A DNA stretch of 64,000 bases, taken from assembly GCA_910587105.1 (NCBI GenBank), contig CAJUMB010000003.1, forward strand, positions 1 through 64,000, read 5' to 3'. Positions 8,468-17,310 of the stretch are shown here, piece after piece; the stretch's first letter is position 1; each line of letters begins with the position of its first letter. Source of the stretch: an uncultured Lachnospiraceae bacterium (lineage in GTDB: Bacteria; Bacillota; Clostridia; Lachnospirales; Lachnospiraceae). The translations under genes were made by a program, and so were the position numbers. Under the pieces are notes generated by a model. The model saw only the letters and a list, made by a program, of their open reading frames with translations. It was not told the origin of the DNA and searched no databases.

Positions 8468-9307
8468 ATGAACATACAATGGTATCCGGGGCACATGACA
8501 AAGGCCAGAAGGATGATGCAGGAAAATATAAAGCTGATTGATGTAATCATTGAGCTGGTGGACGCCCGGGTGCCTCTGAGCAGCCGTAATCCGGATATTG
8601 ACCAGATGGGCCAGAATAAATCCCGGCTGATTCTGCTCAATAAGGCAGATCTGGCTGACGAGAGCAAGAATCGGCAGTGGAGTGAATGGTTTCAGGAAAA
8701 AGGTTTCTATACGGCTGTGGTGGATTCCAGAAACCGTGGAAGTCTAAAAGCGGTCAATGGCATTATCCGTGAAGCCTGCCAAGAGAAGCTGGAGCGGGAT
8801 AAAAGAAAAGGCATTAAAAACAGACCCATCCGTGCTATGGTGGCGGGGATTCCCAATGTGGGAAAGTCTACTTTCATCAACAGTTTTGCAGGAAAAGCTT
8901 GTGCGAGAACTGGGAACCAGCCAGGTGTCACCAAGGGAAAACAGTGGATCCGCCTCAATAAGAATGTGGAACTGCTGGACACTCCCGGCATTTTGTGGCC
9001 GAAATTCGATGATCCTCAGGTGGGGTGCAGGCTGGCCATGATTGGAGCTGTGAAAGATGAGCTGGTCAATATTGATGAACTGTCCCTTGAACTGATCAAG
9101 TATCTGGTGGATGTATATCCGGGGGTCCTGAAGGAGAGGTATGAGGCAGATGAGTCGGGAACCCCTGGGCAGGTGTTGGAGACAATTGCTCAGGTACGCA
9201 AATGTATTCAAAAAGGCGGGGAGCTGGATTACAGTAAAGCTGCCGTTCTGCTTATGGATGAATTCCGAAGCGGAAAATTGGGACGGATTACTTTGGAGTA
9301 TGTCTGA
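8468..9307 (+). CDS. rbgA: Ribosome biogenesis GTPase A
   Basis: 279 residues from the ATG at 8468, which has TGAGGAA 7 bases upstream; an in-frame ATG at 8453 overlaps the lepB stop and is possible. The product begins MNIQWYPGHMTKA, the hallmark of RbgA/YlqF. GTPase motifs are circularly permuted: G4 (LLNKADL) near residue 58 precedes G1 (GIPNVGKST) near residue 127 and G3 (DTPGILWPKF) near residue 170. RbgA drives a late step of 50S subunit assembly. The C-terminal helical domain is present. Confidence 0.95.
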   Translation: MNIQWYPGHMTKARRMMQENIKLIDVIIELVDARVPLSSRNPDIDQMGQNKSRLILLNKADLADESKNRQWSEWFQEKGFYTAVVDSRNRGSLKAVNGIIREACQEKLERDKRKGIKNRPIRAMVAGIPNVGKSTFINSFAGKACARTGNQPGVTKGKQWIRLNKNVELLDTPGILWPKFDDPQVGCRLAMIGAVKDELVNIDELSLELIKYLVDVYPGVLKERYEADESGTPGQVLETIAQVRKCIQKGGELDYSKAAVLLMDEFRSGKLGRITLEYV

Positions 9308-9423
9308 AAATTCATTTCCGCCATCTGGCAGGAAAAGGAATTTTCAGCTGTACTCTGGTATAACCGCCTCTTACCACGCATATAAATATATTCCAATCTT
9401 AACTTGCAGGTGGTAGAAGTTTT

Positions 9424-10563
9424 ATGCAGATCCATCTTGTCACAGAGGGAGAAAACGTGGATACCATTGCCCAGGCATATGGTATCCCGGCAGAATTGCT
9501 GATCTTTGATAACCAGCTGGTTTATCCCTATAAGCTGGCACTGGGCCAGGCACTTTATATTCCTACATATGGACCTGTGGGGGAGCGTCCCCAGGTTCAG
9601 GTCTCCGGTTATGCTTATCCTTATATCAGCCCCTGGGTGCTGGGGCAGACTCTTCCTTATCTCACAGAACTTCCTATTTTTTCTTATGGATTCACATATG
9701 AAGGCCAGTTGATTCCGCCTGTTCTTGAAGAAAACTGGATGATTGAAATGTGCCGCACAAATGCGGTGGTTCCTTTTCTCACGCTGACTCCCCTGGATGC
9801 AGACGGAAGATTTAATAATGAGCTGATTACTTCCGTTGTATGGGATGTTTCTGCAGGTGACCGTCTGATTCTGGAAGTGGCGGGGGTTATGCAGAGGAAA
9901 GGCTATGGCGGTCTGGATATTGATTTTGAGTATATACGAAGAGAAGACAGGGATGCGTTTACAGAATTTGTAAGGCGGGCGTCAGCTGTCATGCACGGTT
10001 TCGGATACAAAGTCAGTATTGCTCTGGCACCGAAGATTTCTGCAGACCAGAAAGGGCTGCTCTATGAAGGGAAAGATTTTGCGGCGTTGGGAGCGGTAAC
10101 GGACAGCGCTCTGCTGATGACTTATGAATGGGGATATAAATATGGCCCCAATATGGCGGTTGCCCCCATCAATAAAGTGGAACAGGTGGTGCAGTATGCG
10201 CTGACGGAGATACCTTCCAGCAAGCTTCGGCTGGGTATACCGAATTACGGATATGACTGGCCTCTTCCCTTTGTATCCAATGCCACCACAGCCAACACCA
10301 TCGGAAATGTGGAGGCTGTACAAATTGCCATTGCCCATTCTGCCCGGATTCTTTATGACGAAACAGCTCAATCTCCGTATTTCCGCTACTGGCAGGATGA
10401 TGTGGAGCATGAAGTGTGGTTTGAAGATGTGCGCAGCCTCCAGGCAAAATTCCAGTTAGTAAAGAATTATGGACTGCAGGGGATGGGATACTGGCAGATT
10501 ATGCGCTGGTGGCGGGCTAACTGGCTTTCACTGGAAGATAATTTTTGGAATGGAAAAGGATAA
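9424..10563 (+). CDS. LysM plus glycosyl hydrolase 18 protein, YaaH/SleL-like
   Basis: 379 residues. One LysM domain at the N-terminus (residues 1-45, HLVTEGENVDTIAQAYGIP) is followed by a GH18 catalytic domain with the signature GGLDIDFEYI near residue 158, where the final Glu is the catalytic acid. There is no signal peptide, as in spore-coat-associated YaaH/SleL proteins, which carry two LysM domains and act on spore cortex fragments during germination. That role is inferred. The gene is inserted between rbgA and rnhB, which are usually adjacent. The SD is weak (GCAGGTGGTAG). Confidence 0.85.
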   Translation: MQIHLVTEGENVDTIAQAYGIPAELLIFDNQLVYPYKLALGQALYIPTYGPVGERPQVQVSGYAYPYISPWVLGQTLPYLTELPIFSYGFTYEGQLIPPVLEENWMIEMCRTNAVVPFLTLTPLDADGRFNNELITSVVWDVSAGDRLILEVAGVMQRKGYGGLDIDFEYIRREDRDAFTEFVRRASAVMHGFGYKVSIALAPKISADQKGLLYEGKDFAALGAVTDSALLMTYEWGYKYGPNMAVAPINKVEQVVQYALTEIPSSKLRLGIPNYGYDWPLPFVSNATTANTIGNVEAVQIAIAHSARILYDETAQSPYFRYWQDDVEHEVWFEDVRSLQAKFQLVKNYGLQGMGYWQIMRWWRANWLSLEDNFWNGKG

Positions 10564-10584
10564 AAATGAAAAAGGAACCTAAGA

Positions 10585-11367
10585 GTGAAAATGAAAACGA
10601 TACGGGAAATAAGAGAAGAATTTGAAAAAGCGTCTGTGGAAGACTATGGAGAACTCTATGCAAGGTATCAGGGCGACGAACGAAAAGGCGTTGTGCAGCT
10701 TATAGCAAAACACCGAAAAATAGAAGAAAAGCTGGCGCAGGAGAAGAAAAGAATTTACCGTATGCAGGAATTTGAGCGGAAATACAGCCATAGGGGCTTG
10801 TTGTGCGGTGTAGATGAAGCGGGGAGAGGCCCGCTGGCAGGCCCGGTAGCGGCGGGGGCAGTAATCCTGCCGCCGGACTGCCAGATTCTCTATCTGAATG
10901 ATTCGAAAAAGCTGTCCCCGCAGAAAAGAGAGGAATTATATTCAGTAATTATGGAAAAAGCAGTGGCCGTGGGCATCGGCTGGGCAAGCCCTGAGCGGAT
11001 TGATGAGATCAATATTCTGCAGGCATCCTATGAAGCCATGCGCCAGGCTGTGGAGAATCTTCAGGTAAAACCTCAGATTTTGTTAAACGATGCGGTAACC
11101 ATTCCCCGCATAGAGATTGAACAGGTTCCCATCGTTCACGGCGACGCCCGAAGTCTGTCCATTGCCGCAGCCAGCGTGGTGGCAAAGGTGTCCAGAGACC
11201 GGCTGATGCTGGAATATGATAAGGAGATGCCCCAATACGGCTTCGCCTCCCACAAAGGATATGGGAGTGCCTCCCACTATGAGGCTCTTCGGAAATATGG
11301 GCCAAGTCCTATCCACCGGAAAAGTTTTTTGAGGAAATTTCAGGACATGCAGGTGAGAAATGTATGA
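10585..11367 (+). CDS. rnhB: Ribonuclease HII
   Basis: 260 residues. The start is GTG at 10585, chosen because AAAGGA lies about 8 bases upstream, against 14 for the ATG at 10591. Catalytic motifs are CGVDEAGRGPLAGPV near residue 73, LNDSKKLSPQKRE near residue 110 and VHGDARS near residue 180, giving the DEDD metal site. It removes ribonucleotides embedded in DNA. An N-terminal extension of about 70 helical residues precedes the catalytic core, as in many Clostridia. Its stop overlaps the yraN start (ATGA). Confidence 0.95.
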   Translation: MKMKTIREIREEFEKASVEDYGELYARYQGDERKGVVQLIAKHRKIEEKLAQEKKRIYRMQEFERKYSHRGLLCGVDEAGRGPLAGPVAAGAVILPPDCQILYLNDSKKLSPQKREELYSVIMEKAVAVGIGWASPERIDEINILQASYEAMRQAVENLQVKPQILLNDAVTIPRIEIEQVPIVHGDARSLSIAAASVVAKVSRDRLMLEYDKEMPQYGFASHKGYGSASHYEALRKYGPSPIHRKSFLRKFQDMQVRNV

Positions 11368-11732
11368 ACAGACGAAAGGTCGGCGGAGAATATGAACGCC
11401 GGGCGGCAGAATTTTTGACAGTCCGGGGGTATCGGATTGTGGAGCTGAATTACCGCAGTTCCAGAGGTGAGGTTGATCTGATAGGATGGGAAGGGGGATA
11501 TCTGGTGTTTATAGAAGTAAAGTACCGGCGAAATCCAGGGTCAGGGGGAGCGCTGGAGGCTGTGGATGCCCGGAAACAGCAGAGGATTTCCAGGGCGGCT
11601 CTATGTTACCGGATGCAGAAGAAAATACCAGAAAAGACACCATGCAGGTTTGACGTGGTGGGGATTGATGGGGAGAAGGTTACATTGGTGAAAAATGCTT
11701 TTGATTTTTTAGGAGGGGGTTTTTGTTGGTAG
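11364..11732 (+). CDS. yraN: UPF0102 (YraN) endonuclease-fold protein
   Basis: 122 residues. The UPF0102 pattern is seen in YERRAAEFLTVRGYRIVELN, then RGEVDLIGWEGG and VFIEVKYRRN, giving the E, D and E-x-K residues of a PD-(D/E)XK nuclease fold. The function is not well established. It overlaps rnhB by 4 bases and is thus translationally coupled, as in many genomes. Confidence 0.93.
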   Translation: MNRRKVGGEYERRAAEFLTVRGYRIVELNYRSSRGEVDLIGWEGGYLVFIEVKYRRNPGSGGALEAVDARKQQRISRAALCYRMQKKIPEKTPCRFDVVGIDGEKVTLVKNAFDFLGGGFCW

Positions 11733-11780
11733 AGTGTTTGTAACTATTGAGAAAGGGATTTTCAGAAAGGAATCGCAGGC

Positions 11781-12638
11781 ATGCAGATAAATATAAATTG
11801 GAAGGATTCCCGCAATCCCATTCCACAGGTGCGTCAAAAAGGCCGTGTGGTCTATCTGTCGTACCCCAGTCTGGAGGAAACCGGCATAGTGCACCACGGG
11901 TTCAGTACCCGGCTGGGCGGCGTGAGTGAAGGGATCTATGAGTCCATGAATCTGAGCTTTTCCCGTGGTGACAGGGAAGAAGCCGTGTGGGAAAATTACA
12001 GAAGGATTGCCGGCGCTGTGGGGTTTGACCTGGAAAGCGTGGTCACTTCTGACCAGACACATACAGCCAATGTGCGGGTAGTCACTGAGGAAGACAAGGG
12101 CAGGGGGCTTATAAGGCCCAGAGAGTATCAGGATGTGGACGGTATGGTCACCAATGTGCCGGGGATTACCCTAGTAACGTTTTATGCGGATTGTGTACCC
12201 CTGTATCTGGTGGACCCGGTGCAAAGAGCCATCGGTCTGGTGCATTCAGGGTGGAAAGGAACGGTGGGGAAAATTGGCCTGGAAGCGGTGCGGGTGATGG
12301 AGCGGGAGTATGGCACAGACCCGAAAAATCTCACGGCAGCCATCGGCCCGTCCATCTGCCAGGACTGCTATGAGGTCAGTGAAGATGTGATAGAAGAATT
12401 TCAGGAAGCCTTCCCAGAAGAACAGTGGGAAAACCTGTTTTACCGGAAACCAGACGGAAAGTATCAGCTGAATCTATGGGAGGCTAACCGGCTGATTTTT
12501 TTGGAGGCGGGGCTGGGGCCGGAGAAAATCGCGCTTCCCGGACTGTGTACCTGCTGTAATCCCCGGCTCTTGTTTTCCCACAGGGCGTCAAAGGGCAGGC
12601 GGGGGAATCTGGCTGCATTTCTGGCTTTGAAAGAATAA
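11781..12638 (+). CDS. pgeF: Multicopper polyphenol oxidase-like protein PgeF (YfiH)
   Basis: 285 residues. Family motifs are HGFSTRLGGVSEGIYESMNL near residue 38, DQTHTANVRVV near residue 92, FYADCVPLYLVDP near residue 133, IGLVHSGWKGTVGKIG near residue 150 and a CTCCNP/LLFSHR end. The His and Cys residues form the single-metal active site of this family. YfiH/PgeF has been linked to peptidoglycan editing in E. coli, and relatives act as purine nucleoside enzymes. Which applies here is unknown. The SD is AAAGGAA. A bidirectional terminator follows. Confidence 0.9.
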   Translation: MQININWKDSRNPIPQVRQKGRVVYLSYPSLEETGIVHHGFSTRLGGVSEGIYESMNLSFSRGDREEAVWENYRRIAGAVGFDLESVVTSDQTHTANVRVVTEEDKGRGLIRPREYQDVDGMVTNVPGITLVTFYADCVPLYLVDPVQRAIGLVHSGWKGTVGKIGLEAVRVMEREYGTDPKNLTAAIGPSICQDCYEVSEDVIEEFQEAFPEEQWENLFYRKPDGKYQLNLWEANRLIFLEAGLGPEKIALPGLCTCCNPRLLFSHRASKGRRGNLAAFLALKE

Positions 12639-12645
12639 AATGCAG

Positions 12646-12676
12646 AAAAAACCGCTGTTGATTTCAGCGGTTTTTC
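12646..12676. terminator. Bidirectional terminator between pgeF and prs
   Basis: AAAAACCGCTG, a 7-base loop and CAGCGGTTTTT. With A and T runs on both sides it can serve both the plus-strand pgeF and the minus-strand prs, which end towards each other. Confidence 0.72.
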
Positions 12677-13833
12677 GTTTTCTCCAGCAATTTAATGATT
12701 TTATCGTTGTGGGAGCGGACTTTTTCCACAGAGACGTCGTGGTTTATGATATCAATGATGCTGGCCAGGTATTTGCTCATATTGGCTTCGATGTAATAGG
12801 GGCGCTCCAGCAGCCCGGGGGTCCGGTAGTTCAAATTAGTGGTGATCAGCCGGTATAAGTATCCTTTTTCATAATATTCGTCGAATTTGTCCAGCCCGTT
12901 GGTGAACAGGCCGAATGTGGTGCATACGAAGACCCGGTTGGCTTTCCGCTCCTTCAGCTGGATGGCCACGTCCAGCATACTTTCTCCGGAAGAAATCATA
13001 TCGTCAATGATCACCACATCTTTTCCTTCCACGGAATCACCCAGAAATTCGTGGGCAACAATGGGGTTTTTGCCGTCAATAATGGTAGAATAGTCCCTGC
13101 GCTTGTAGAACATGCCCATATCCACACCCAAAATATTGGAAAAATACACGGCTCTGGACATGGCGCCTTCGTCCGGGCTGATCACCATCAAATGGTCATT
13201 GTCTGTCCTGAAATCCGGCACGTTTTTAATCAGTGCTTTCAGGAACTGATAAGTGGGGAAGAAACTGTCGAATCCTTTCAGCGGAATGGCGTTCTGTACT
13301 CTGGGGTCGTGGGCGTCAAAGGTAATAATGTTGCTGACCCCCATGTCGGACAGTTCCTGGAGAGCCAGTGCGCAGTCCAGGGATTCCCGTTTGGAGCGTT
13401 TGTGCTGCCGGCTTTCGTAGAGAAACGGCATAATCACATTAATCCGGTGGGTTTTGCCATTGGCTGCGGAAATAATCCGTTTCAGATCCTGATAATGATT
13501 GTCCGGGGACATATGGTTTTCGTGGCCGCAGACAGTATAGGTCATGCTGTAGTTGGTCACATCCACCATAATAAATAAATCCACACCCCGCACAGATTCT
13601 TTGATGTTGGCTTTCCCTTCCCCAGTGCCGAAGCGGGGACATTCACAGTCAATCAAAAATGTGTCTTCGCTGTATCCCTGAAGATTGATCCCGGATTTGT
13701 TGTGGCCGCTTAAGGTTTTGCGGAAACGGACAAGTTTGGCGTCTACTTCTCTTGCCAGTGTTTCACATCCAAGGGCTGCAATCTTGATGGGAGCCACAGC
13801 CATGGACTTCTCGAGTAATTCAGTGTTGGACAT
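12664..13833 (-). CDS. prs: Ribose-phosphate pyrophosphokinase, long form
   Basis: 389 residues from the ATG at 13833; the codons between the in-frame ATG at 13845 and this start contain the GGAGG that serves as SD. It makes PRPP from ribose 5-phosphate and ATP. The PRPP-binding loop VVIIDDMISSGESMLD is near residue 280, with ATP-side motifs VIMPFLYESRQHKR and TFDAHDPRVQNA. It is about 70 residues longer than the classical enzyme of ~315, with a divergent N-terminus; this long type is common in Lachnospiraceae as far as I recall. It may be a second Prs-family protein. The promoter is at 13885-13914. Confidence 0.88.
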   Translation of the reverse strand: MSNTELLEKSMAVAPIKIAALGCETLAREVDAKLVRFRKTLSGHNKSGINLQGYSEDTFLIDCECPRFGTGEGKANIKESVRGVDLFIMVDVTNYSMTYTVCGHENHMSPDNHYQDLKRIISAANGKTHRINVIMPFLYESRQHKRSKRESLDCALALQELSDMGVSNIITFDAHDPRVQNAIPLKGFDSFFPTYQFLKALIKNVPDFRTDNDHLMVISPDEGAMSRAVYFSNILGVDMGMFYKRRDYSTIIDGKNPIVAHEFLGDSVEGKDVVIIDDMISSGESMLDVAIQLKERKANRVFVCTTFGLFTNGLDKFDEYYEKGYLYRLITTNLNYRTPGLLERPYYIEANMSKYLASIIDIINHDVSVEKVRSHNDKIIKLLEKTKNR

Positions 13834-13884
13834 AAAAACCTCCATGTTGTATCCATTGTGTCACGTTGATTCCCTTCTATATCT

Positions 13885-13914
13885 GTTATATCATTTTGCA
13901 GTGGGGCCAGTCAA
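13885..13914 (-). promoter_or_regulatory. Promoter of prs
   Basis: Minus strand: TTGACT (13909-13914), an 18-base spacer and TATAAC (13885-13890), with a TG extension before the -10 box. Confidence 0.55.
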
Positions 13915-13923
13915 GGAAATTTA

Positions 13924-13952
13924 TTGCTTTTTCATCCGTAAATTGGTATGAT
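13924..13952 (+). promoter_or_regulatory. Promoter of the DUF512-der-plsY-gpsA operon
   Basis: TTGCTT (13924-13929), 17 bases, TATGAT (13947-13952). It lies about 35 bases before the first start and points away from the prs promoter. Confidence 0.5.
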
Positions 13953-13987
13953 AGGGAGAGCACTCAGATACAATTGAGGGAGGCATG

Positions 13988-15403
13988 ATGAAGAAGCAGG
14001 AATGTGAAGGACATGAAATAAAAGCGGTGGAGCCAGGCAGCATTGCCGAGGAGATGGAACTGGAGGCGGGGGACCGTCTGTGGGAAATCAATGGCCGCAG
14101 AATCCGGGATATTTTTGACTATCAATATGAGATGCAGGAAGAGTATGTGGAGCTTCTAATCGAGAAAGCAGACGGGGAGCAGTGGCTTTTGGAAGTGGAA
14201 AAAGACTATGAGGAAGAACTGGGTGTCCAGTTTGCCAATGCTTTGATGGATGATTATCATTCCTGTTCCAACCAGTGTATTTTCTGCTTTATTGACCAGA
14301 TGCCTCCGGGTATGCGGGATACCCTGTATTTTAAAGATGATGATTCCAGGCTCTCGTTTCTGCAGGGGAATTATATTACACTGACCAATATGGACAGGCA
14401 GGAACTGGAACGTATCGTCCAGTATCATTTTTCGCCCATTAACATTTCTGTTCACACAGTGGACCCAGAGCTTCGGTGCAGGATGCTGCATAACCGTTTT
14501 GCCGGAGATGTGTTGGAAAAGATCGGGTTTCTGGCCGGGGCAGGCATCCAGATGAATGGGCAGATTGTACTCTGCAGGGGGTGGAACGACGGCACGGTAC
14601 TGGAGGAAACCATAGAAAAATTGGCGGGTTTTTACCCTCATATGAAAAGTCTTTCAGTGGTTCCTGTGGGACTGACCCGCTTCCGGGAACATTTGGAGCC
14701 GCTGCAGCCTTTCGGGAAGAAAGAAGCCAGGGACGTGCTGGCGGTCATAGAAAAACAGCAGGAACAGCTGAAACAGCAAAAGGGAAGCAGGTTTGTATTT
14801 GCCAGCGACGAATGGTATCTGCTGGCGGGAAAACCCCTGCCAAAACAGGCGGAATATGAAGAATATCCCCAGCTGGAAAATGGAGTGGGGATGCTGCGGC
14901 TTTTAGAAGAAGAGGTCAGAGAAGAACTTCAGAGTCAGGAAGGGGACGGCAGGACGGTTAAAGGCAGTCTGGCCACCGGCAGTCTGGCCGCTCCTTTTCT
15001 GGAAACTTATATGGGATGGATCAGAAGAAAGTTCCCTGAAATTTATATGAAGGTATTTTCCATTGAGAACCGTTTTTTCGGGGAACAGATTACGGTCTCC
15101 GGGCTGTTGACCGGACAGGATTTGTATGAGCAGCTGCAGGGACAGGAACTGGGGGAAAAATTGTTGATTCCCTGCAGTATGTTGAAAAGCGGAGAGGAAG
15201 TATTTCTGGATGACTGGACAGTGGGGGAACTGGAACGGCGTCTGGGTGTTCCGGTGATTGCAGTGGATTCTTCCGGCGAAGATTTGCTGCAGGCGGTGAT
15301 CCAGCCGCCCATAAAAGGAAAGCATAAAAGGAGACAGATATATGAGCAGACAGATAGCAGCCATAGTGGGAAGGCCCAATGTGGGGAAATCTACCCTGTT
15401 TAA
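13988..15403 (+). CDS. DUF512 radical-SAM protein with PDZ-like N-terminus
   Basis: 471 residues from the second of two adjacent ATGs (13988), because GGAGG at 13979-13983 is too close to the ATG at 13985. An N-terminal PDZ-like domain (residues 1-65, VEPGSIAEEMELEAGDRLW) is followed by a radical-SAM-type cluster motif CSNQCIFCFIDQMPPGMRD near residue 93 and NYITLTN. The C-terminal part is DUF512. The substrate is not established. The gene commonly sits before der in Clostridia. Its last 62 bases overlap the start of der in another frame, an unusually long overlap. Confidence 0.87.
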   Translation: MKKQECEGHEIKAVEPGSIAEEMELEAGDRLWEINGRRIRDIFDYQYEMQEEYVELLIEKADGEQWLLEVEKDYEEELGVQFANALMDDYHSCSNQCIFCFIDQMPPGMRDTLYFKDDDSRLSFLQGNYITLTNMDRQELERIVQYHFSPINISVHTVDPELRCRMLHNRFAGDVLEKIGFLAGAGIQMNGQIVLCRGWNDGTVLEETIEKLAGFYPHMKSLSVVPVGLTRFREHLEPLQPFGKKEARDVLAVIEKQQEQLKQQKGSRFVFASDEWYLLAGKPLPKQAEYEEYPQLENGVGMLRLLEEEVREELQSQEGDGRTVKGSLATGSLAAPFLETYMGWIRRKFPEIYMKVFSIENRFFGEQITVSGLLTGQDLYEQLQGQELGEKLLIPCSMLKSGEEVFLDDWTVGELERRLGVPVIAVDSSGEDLLQAVIQPPIKGKHKRRQIYEQTDSSHSGKAQCGEIYPV

Positions 15404-16667
15404 CGCAATAGCAGGAGAGAAGATTTCCATCGTAAAAGAGACTCCCGGCGTGACCAGGGACCGGATCTATGCAGATGTGGAGTGGCGGGGAAAACGTTTC
15501 ACCATGATTGATACAGGAGGAATTGAGCCGGAGAGCAGCGATATTATCCTGAGGCAGATGCGGGAGCAGGCACAGATTGCCATTGAGACGGCGGACGTGA
15601 TTGTATTTATGACGGATGTGCGCCAGGGCCTGGTGGATGCAGACAGCAAAGTGGCGGACATGCTGCGAAGGAGCCAGAAGCCGGTGATTCTGGCAGTCAA
15701 TAAAGTGGACAGCCAGAAATATGAGATGGACACCTATGAGTTTTATAACCTGGGTATGGGAGAGCCCATTGCCATTTCGGCTTCCGGAAAACTGGGAATC
15801 GGGGAACTGCTGGACCGGATTATTGAAGACTTTCCGGAAGATTTTCCGGAGGAAGAGGAAGACGATATCCCCCGGGTGGCCATTGTGGGAAAGCCCAATG
15901 TGGGGAAATCCTCTATTGTAAATAAGATTCTGGGCCAGGACCGGGTCATAGTATCAGATATAGCTGGAACCACCCGGGATGCCGTAGATACTGCAGTGAA
16001 CTGGGAAGGCCAGGAATATATTTTTATCGATACGGCTGGTCTGCGCAGAAAAAGCAAAGTAAAAGAAGATCTGGAACGGTACAGCGTGATCAGGGCTGTG
16101 GCGGCCATCCAGCGTTCAGATGTGGTGCTGATGGTCATCGACGCAGAAGAAGGCGTAACAGAGCAGGATGCTAAGATTGCAGGAATTGCCCATGAAAAGG
16201 GCAAGGGTATCATTGTTGTGGTGAACAAATGGGATCTGGTAGAAAAAAATGATAAAACCATATACCGCTATACAGAGCAGATACGAAATGTGCTGTCATT
16301 CATGTCATATGCAAAACTTATTTTTGTGTCAGCGAAAACCGGACAGAGATTTCCGCGTATGTTTGAGATGATTGAGGCTGTGATCGAAAACCGTGCCCTG
16401 CGGATACAGACAGGGGTTCTCAACGAGATTCTCACAGAGGCAGTGGCTTTGCAGCAGCCGCCTTCGGACAAGGGAAAACGTCTGAAAATCTATTATATCA
16501 CCCAGGTGTCAGTAAAGCCGCCTGCTTTTGTGATTTTTGTAAACAGTAAGAAGCTGATGCATTTTTCTTATACCCGCTATCTGGAAAACAGAATTCGGGA
16601 CGCATTTGGTTTTGAAGGAACTTCGCTTAGATTTATTATCAGGGAACGTAAGGAGGGAGGCCGATGA
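15342..16667 (+). CDS. der: Ribosome-associated GTPase Der (EngA)
   Basis: 441 residues, normal length. Two tandem GTPase domains: first G1 GRPNVGKST at residue 10 with G3 DTGG near 57 and G4 NKVD near 119; second G1 GKPNVGKSS near residue 184, G3 DTAG near 231 and G4 NKWD near 296. A C-terminal KH-like domain closes the protein. Der acts in 50S subunit assembly. The SD AAAAGGAGA lies inside the 3' end of the DUF512 gene. The ATGA at its end overlaps plsY. Confidence 0.97.
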   Translation: MSRQIAAIVGRPNVGKSTLFNAIAGEKISIVKETPGVTRDRIYADVEWRGKRFTMIDTGGIEPESSDIILRQMREQAQIAIETADVIVFMTDVRQGLVDADSKVADMLRRSQKPVILAVNKVDSQKYEMDTYEFYNLGMGEPIAISASGKLGIGELLDRIIEDFPEDFPEEEEDDIPRVAIVGKPNVGKSSIVNKILGQDRVIVSDIAGTTRDAVDTAVNWEGQEYIFIDTAGLRRKSKVKEDLERYSVIRAVAAIQRSDVVLMVIDAEEGVTEQDAKIAGIAHEKGKGIIVVVNKWDLVEKNDKTIYRYTEQIRNVLSFMSYAKLIFVSAKTGQRFPRMFEMIEAVIENRALRIQTGVLNEILTEAVALQQPPSDKGKRLKIYYITQVSVKPPAFVIFVNSKKLMHFSYTRYLENRIRDAFGFEGTSLRFIIRERKEGGR

Positions 16668-17308
16668 CCCGGGCAGTATGCTTGTTGATCGGATATGTAT
16701 TTGGATTGTTTCAGACTTCCTATTTTCTGGGAAAAGCTCATCATATTGATATAAGAGAATATGGAAGCGGAAATGCCGGAACTACCAATGCCCTGCGCAC
16801 CATGGGGAAAAAAGCAGGGGCCGTTACACTGATTTGCGACTGTCTGAAATGTGTGCTGGCTGTATGGGTGATCCGGCTGTTGTTTAGAGAAAGCTGTGCA
16901 GATATTATGCCGGTGCTGGTATTATATGGAGCGGCGGGATGCATTTTGGGCCATAACTTTCCGGTTACCATGGGATTCAAAGGCGGGAAAGGGATTGCTG
17001 CGTCTGTGGGAATGCTTCTGGCTTTCGACTGGAGGCTTTTCCTGGCTGCTTCAGTGGTATTCTTTGCTTTGTTCTTCTTGTTCCATTATGTTTCGCTTTG
17101 TTCGATTGCAGCTTATTTAACTACATTTTTTCTGACGATTATTTTTGGAAGGATGGGATACTATAATCTGGAATTCAGAGAACGGATGGAATTATATATT
17201 ATCATGGGCATCCTTACATTACTGGCTTTCTGGCGCCATCGGGCAAATATCCGGCGGCTGCTTCAGGGGACGGAGAGCAAAATTACTTTTTCCAAAAAGG
17301 AGGGCTGA
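16664..17308 (+). CDS. plsY: Glycerol-3-phosphate acyltransferase PlsY
   Basis: 214 residues with about five to six membrane segments. Conserved loops of PlsY are visible: REYGSGNAGTTNALRTMGKK near residue 32, LGHNFPVTMGFKGGKGIA near residue 95 and a later RHRANIRRLLQGTE near residue 189. It transfers an acyl group from acyl-phosphate to glycerol 3-phosphate, the first step of phospholipid synthesis. It overlaps der by 4 bases and is followed 2 bases later by gpsA, which makes the glycerol 3-phosphate substrate. Confidence 0.95.
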   Translation: MTRAVCLLIGYVFGLFQTSYFLGKAHHIDIREYGSGNAGTTNALRTMGKKAGAVTLICDCLKCVLAVWVIRLLFRESCADIMPVLVLYGAAGCILGHNFPVTMGFKGGKGIAASVGMLLAFDWRLFLAASVVFFALFFLFHYVSLCSIAAYLTTFFLTIIFGRMGYYNLEFRERMELYIIMGILTLLAFWRHRANIRRLLQGTESKITFSKKEG

Positions 17309-17310
17309 TT

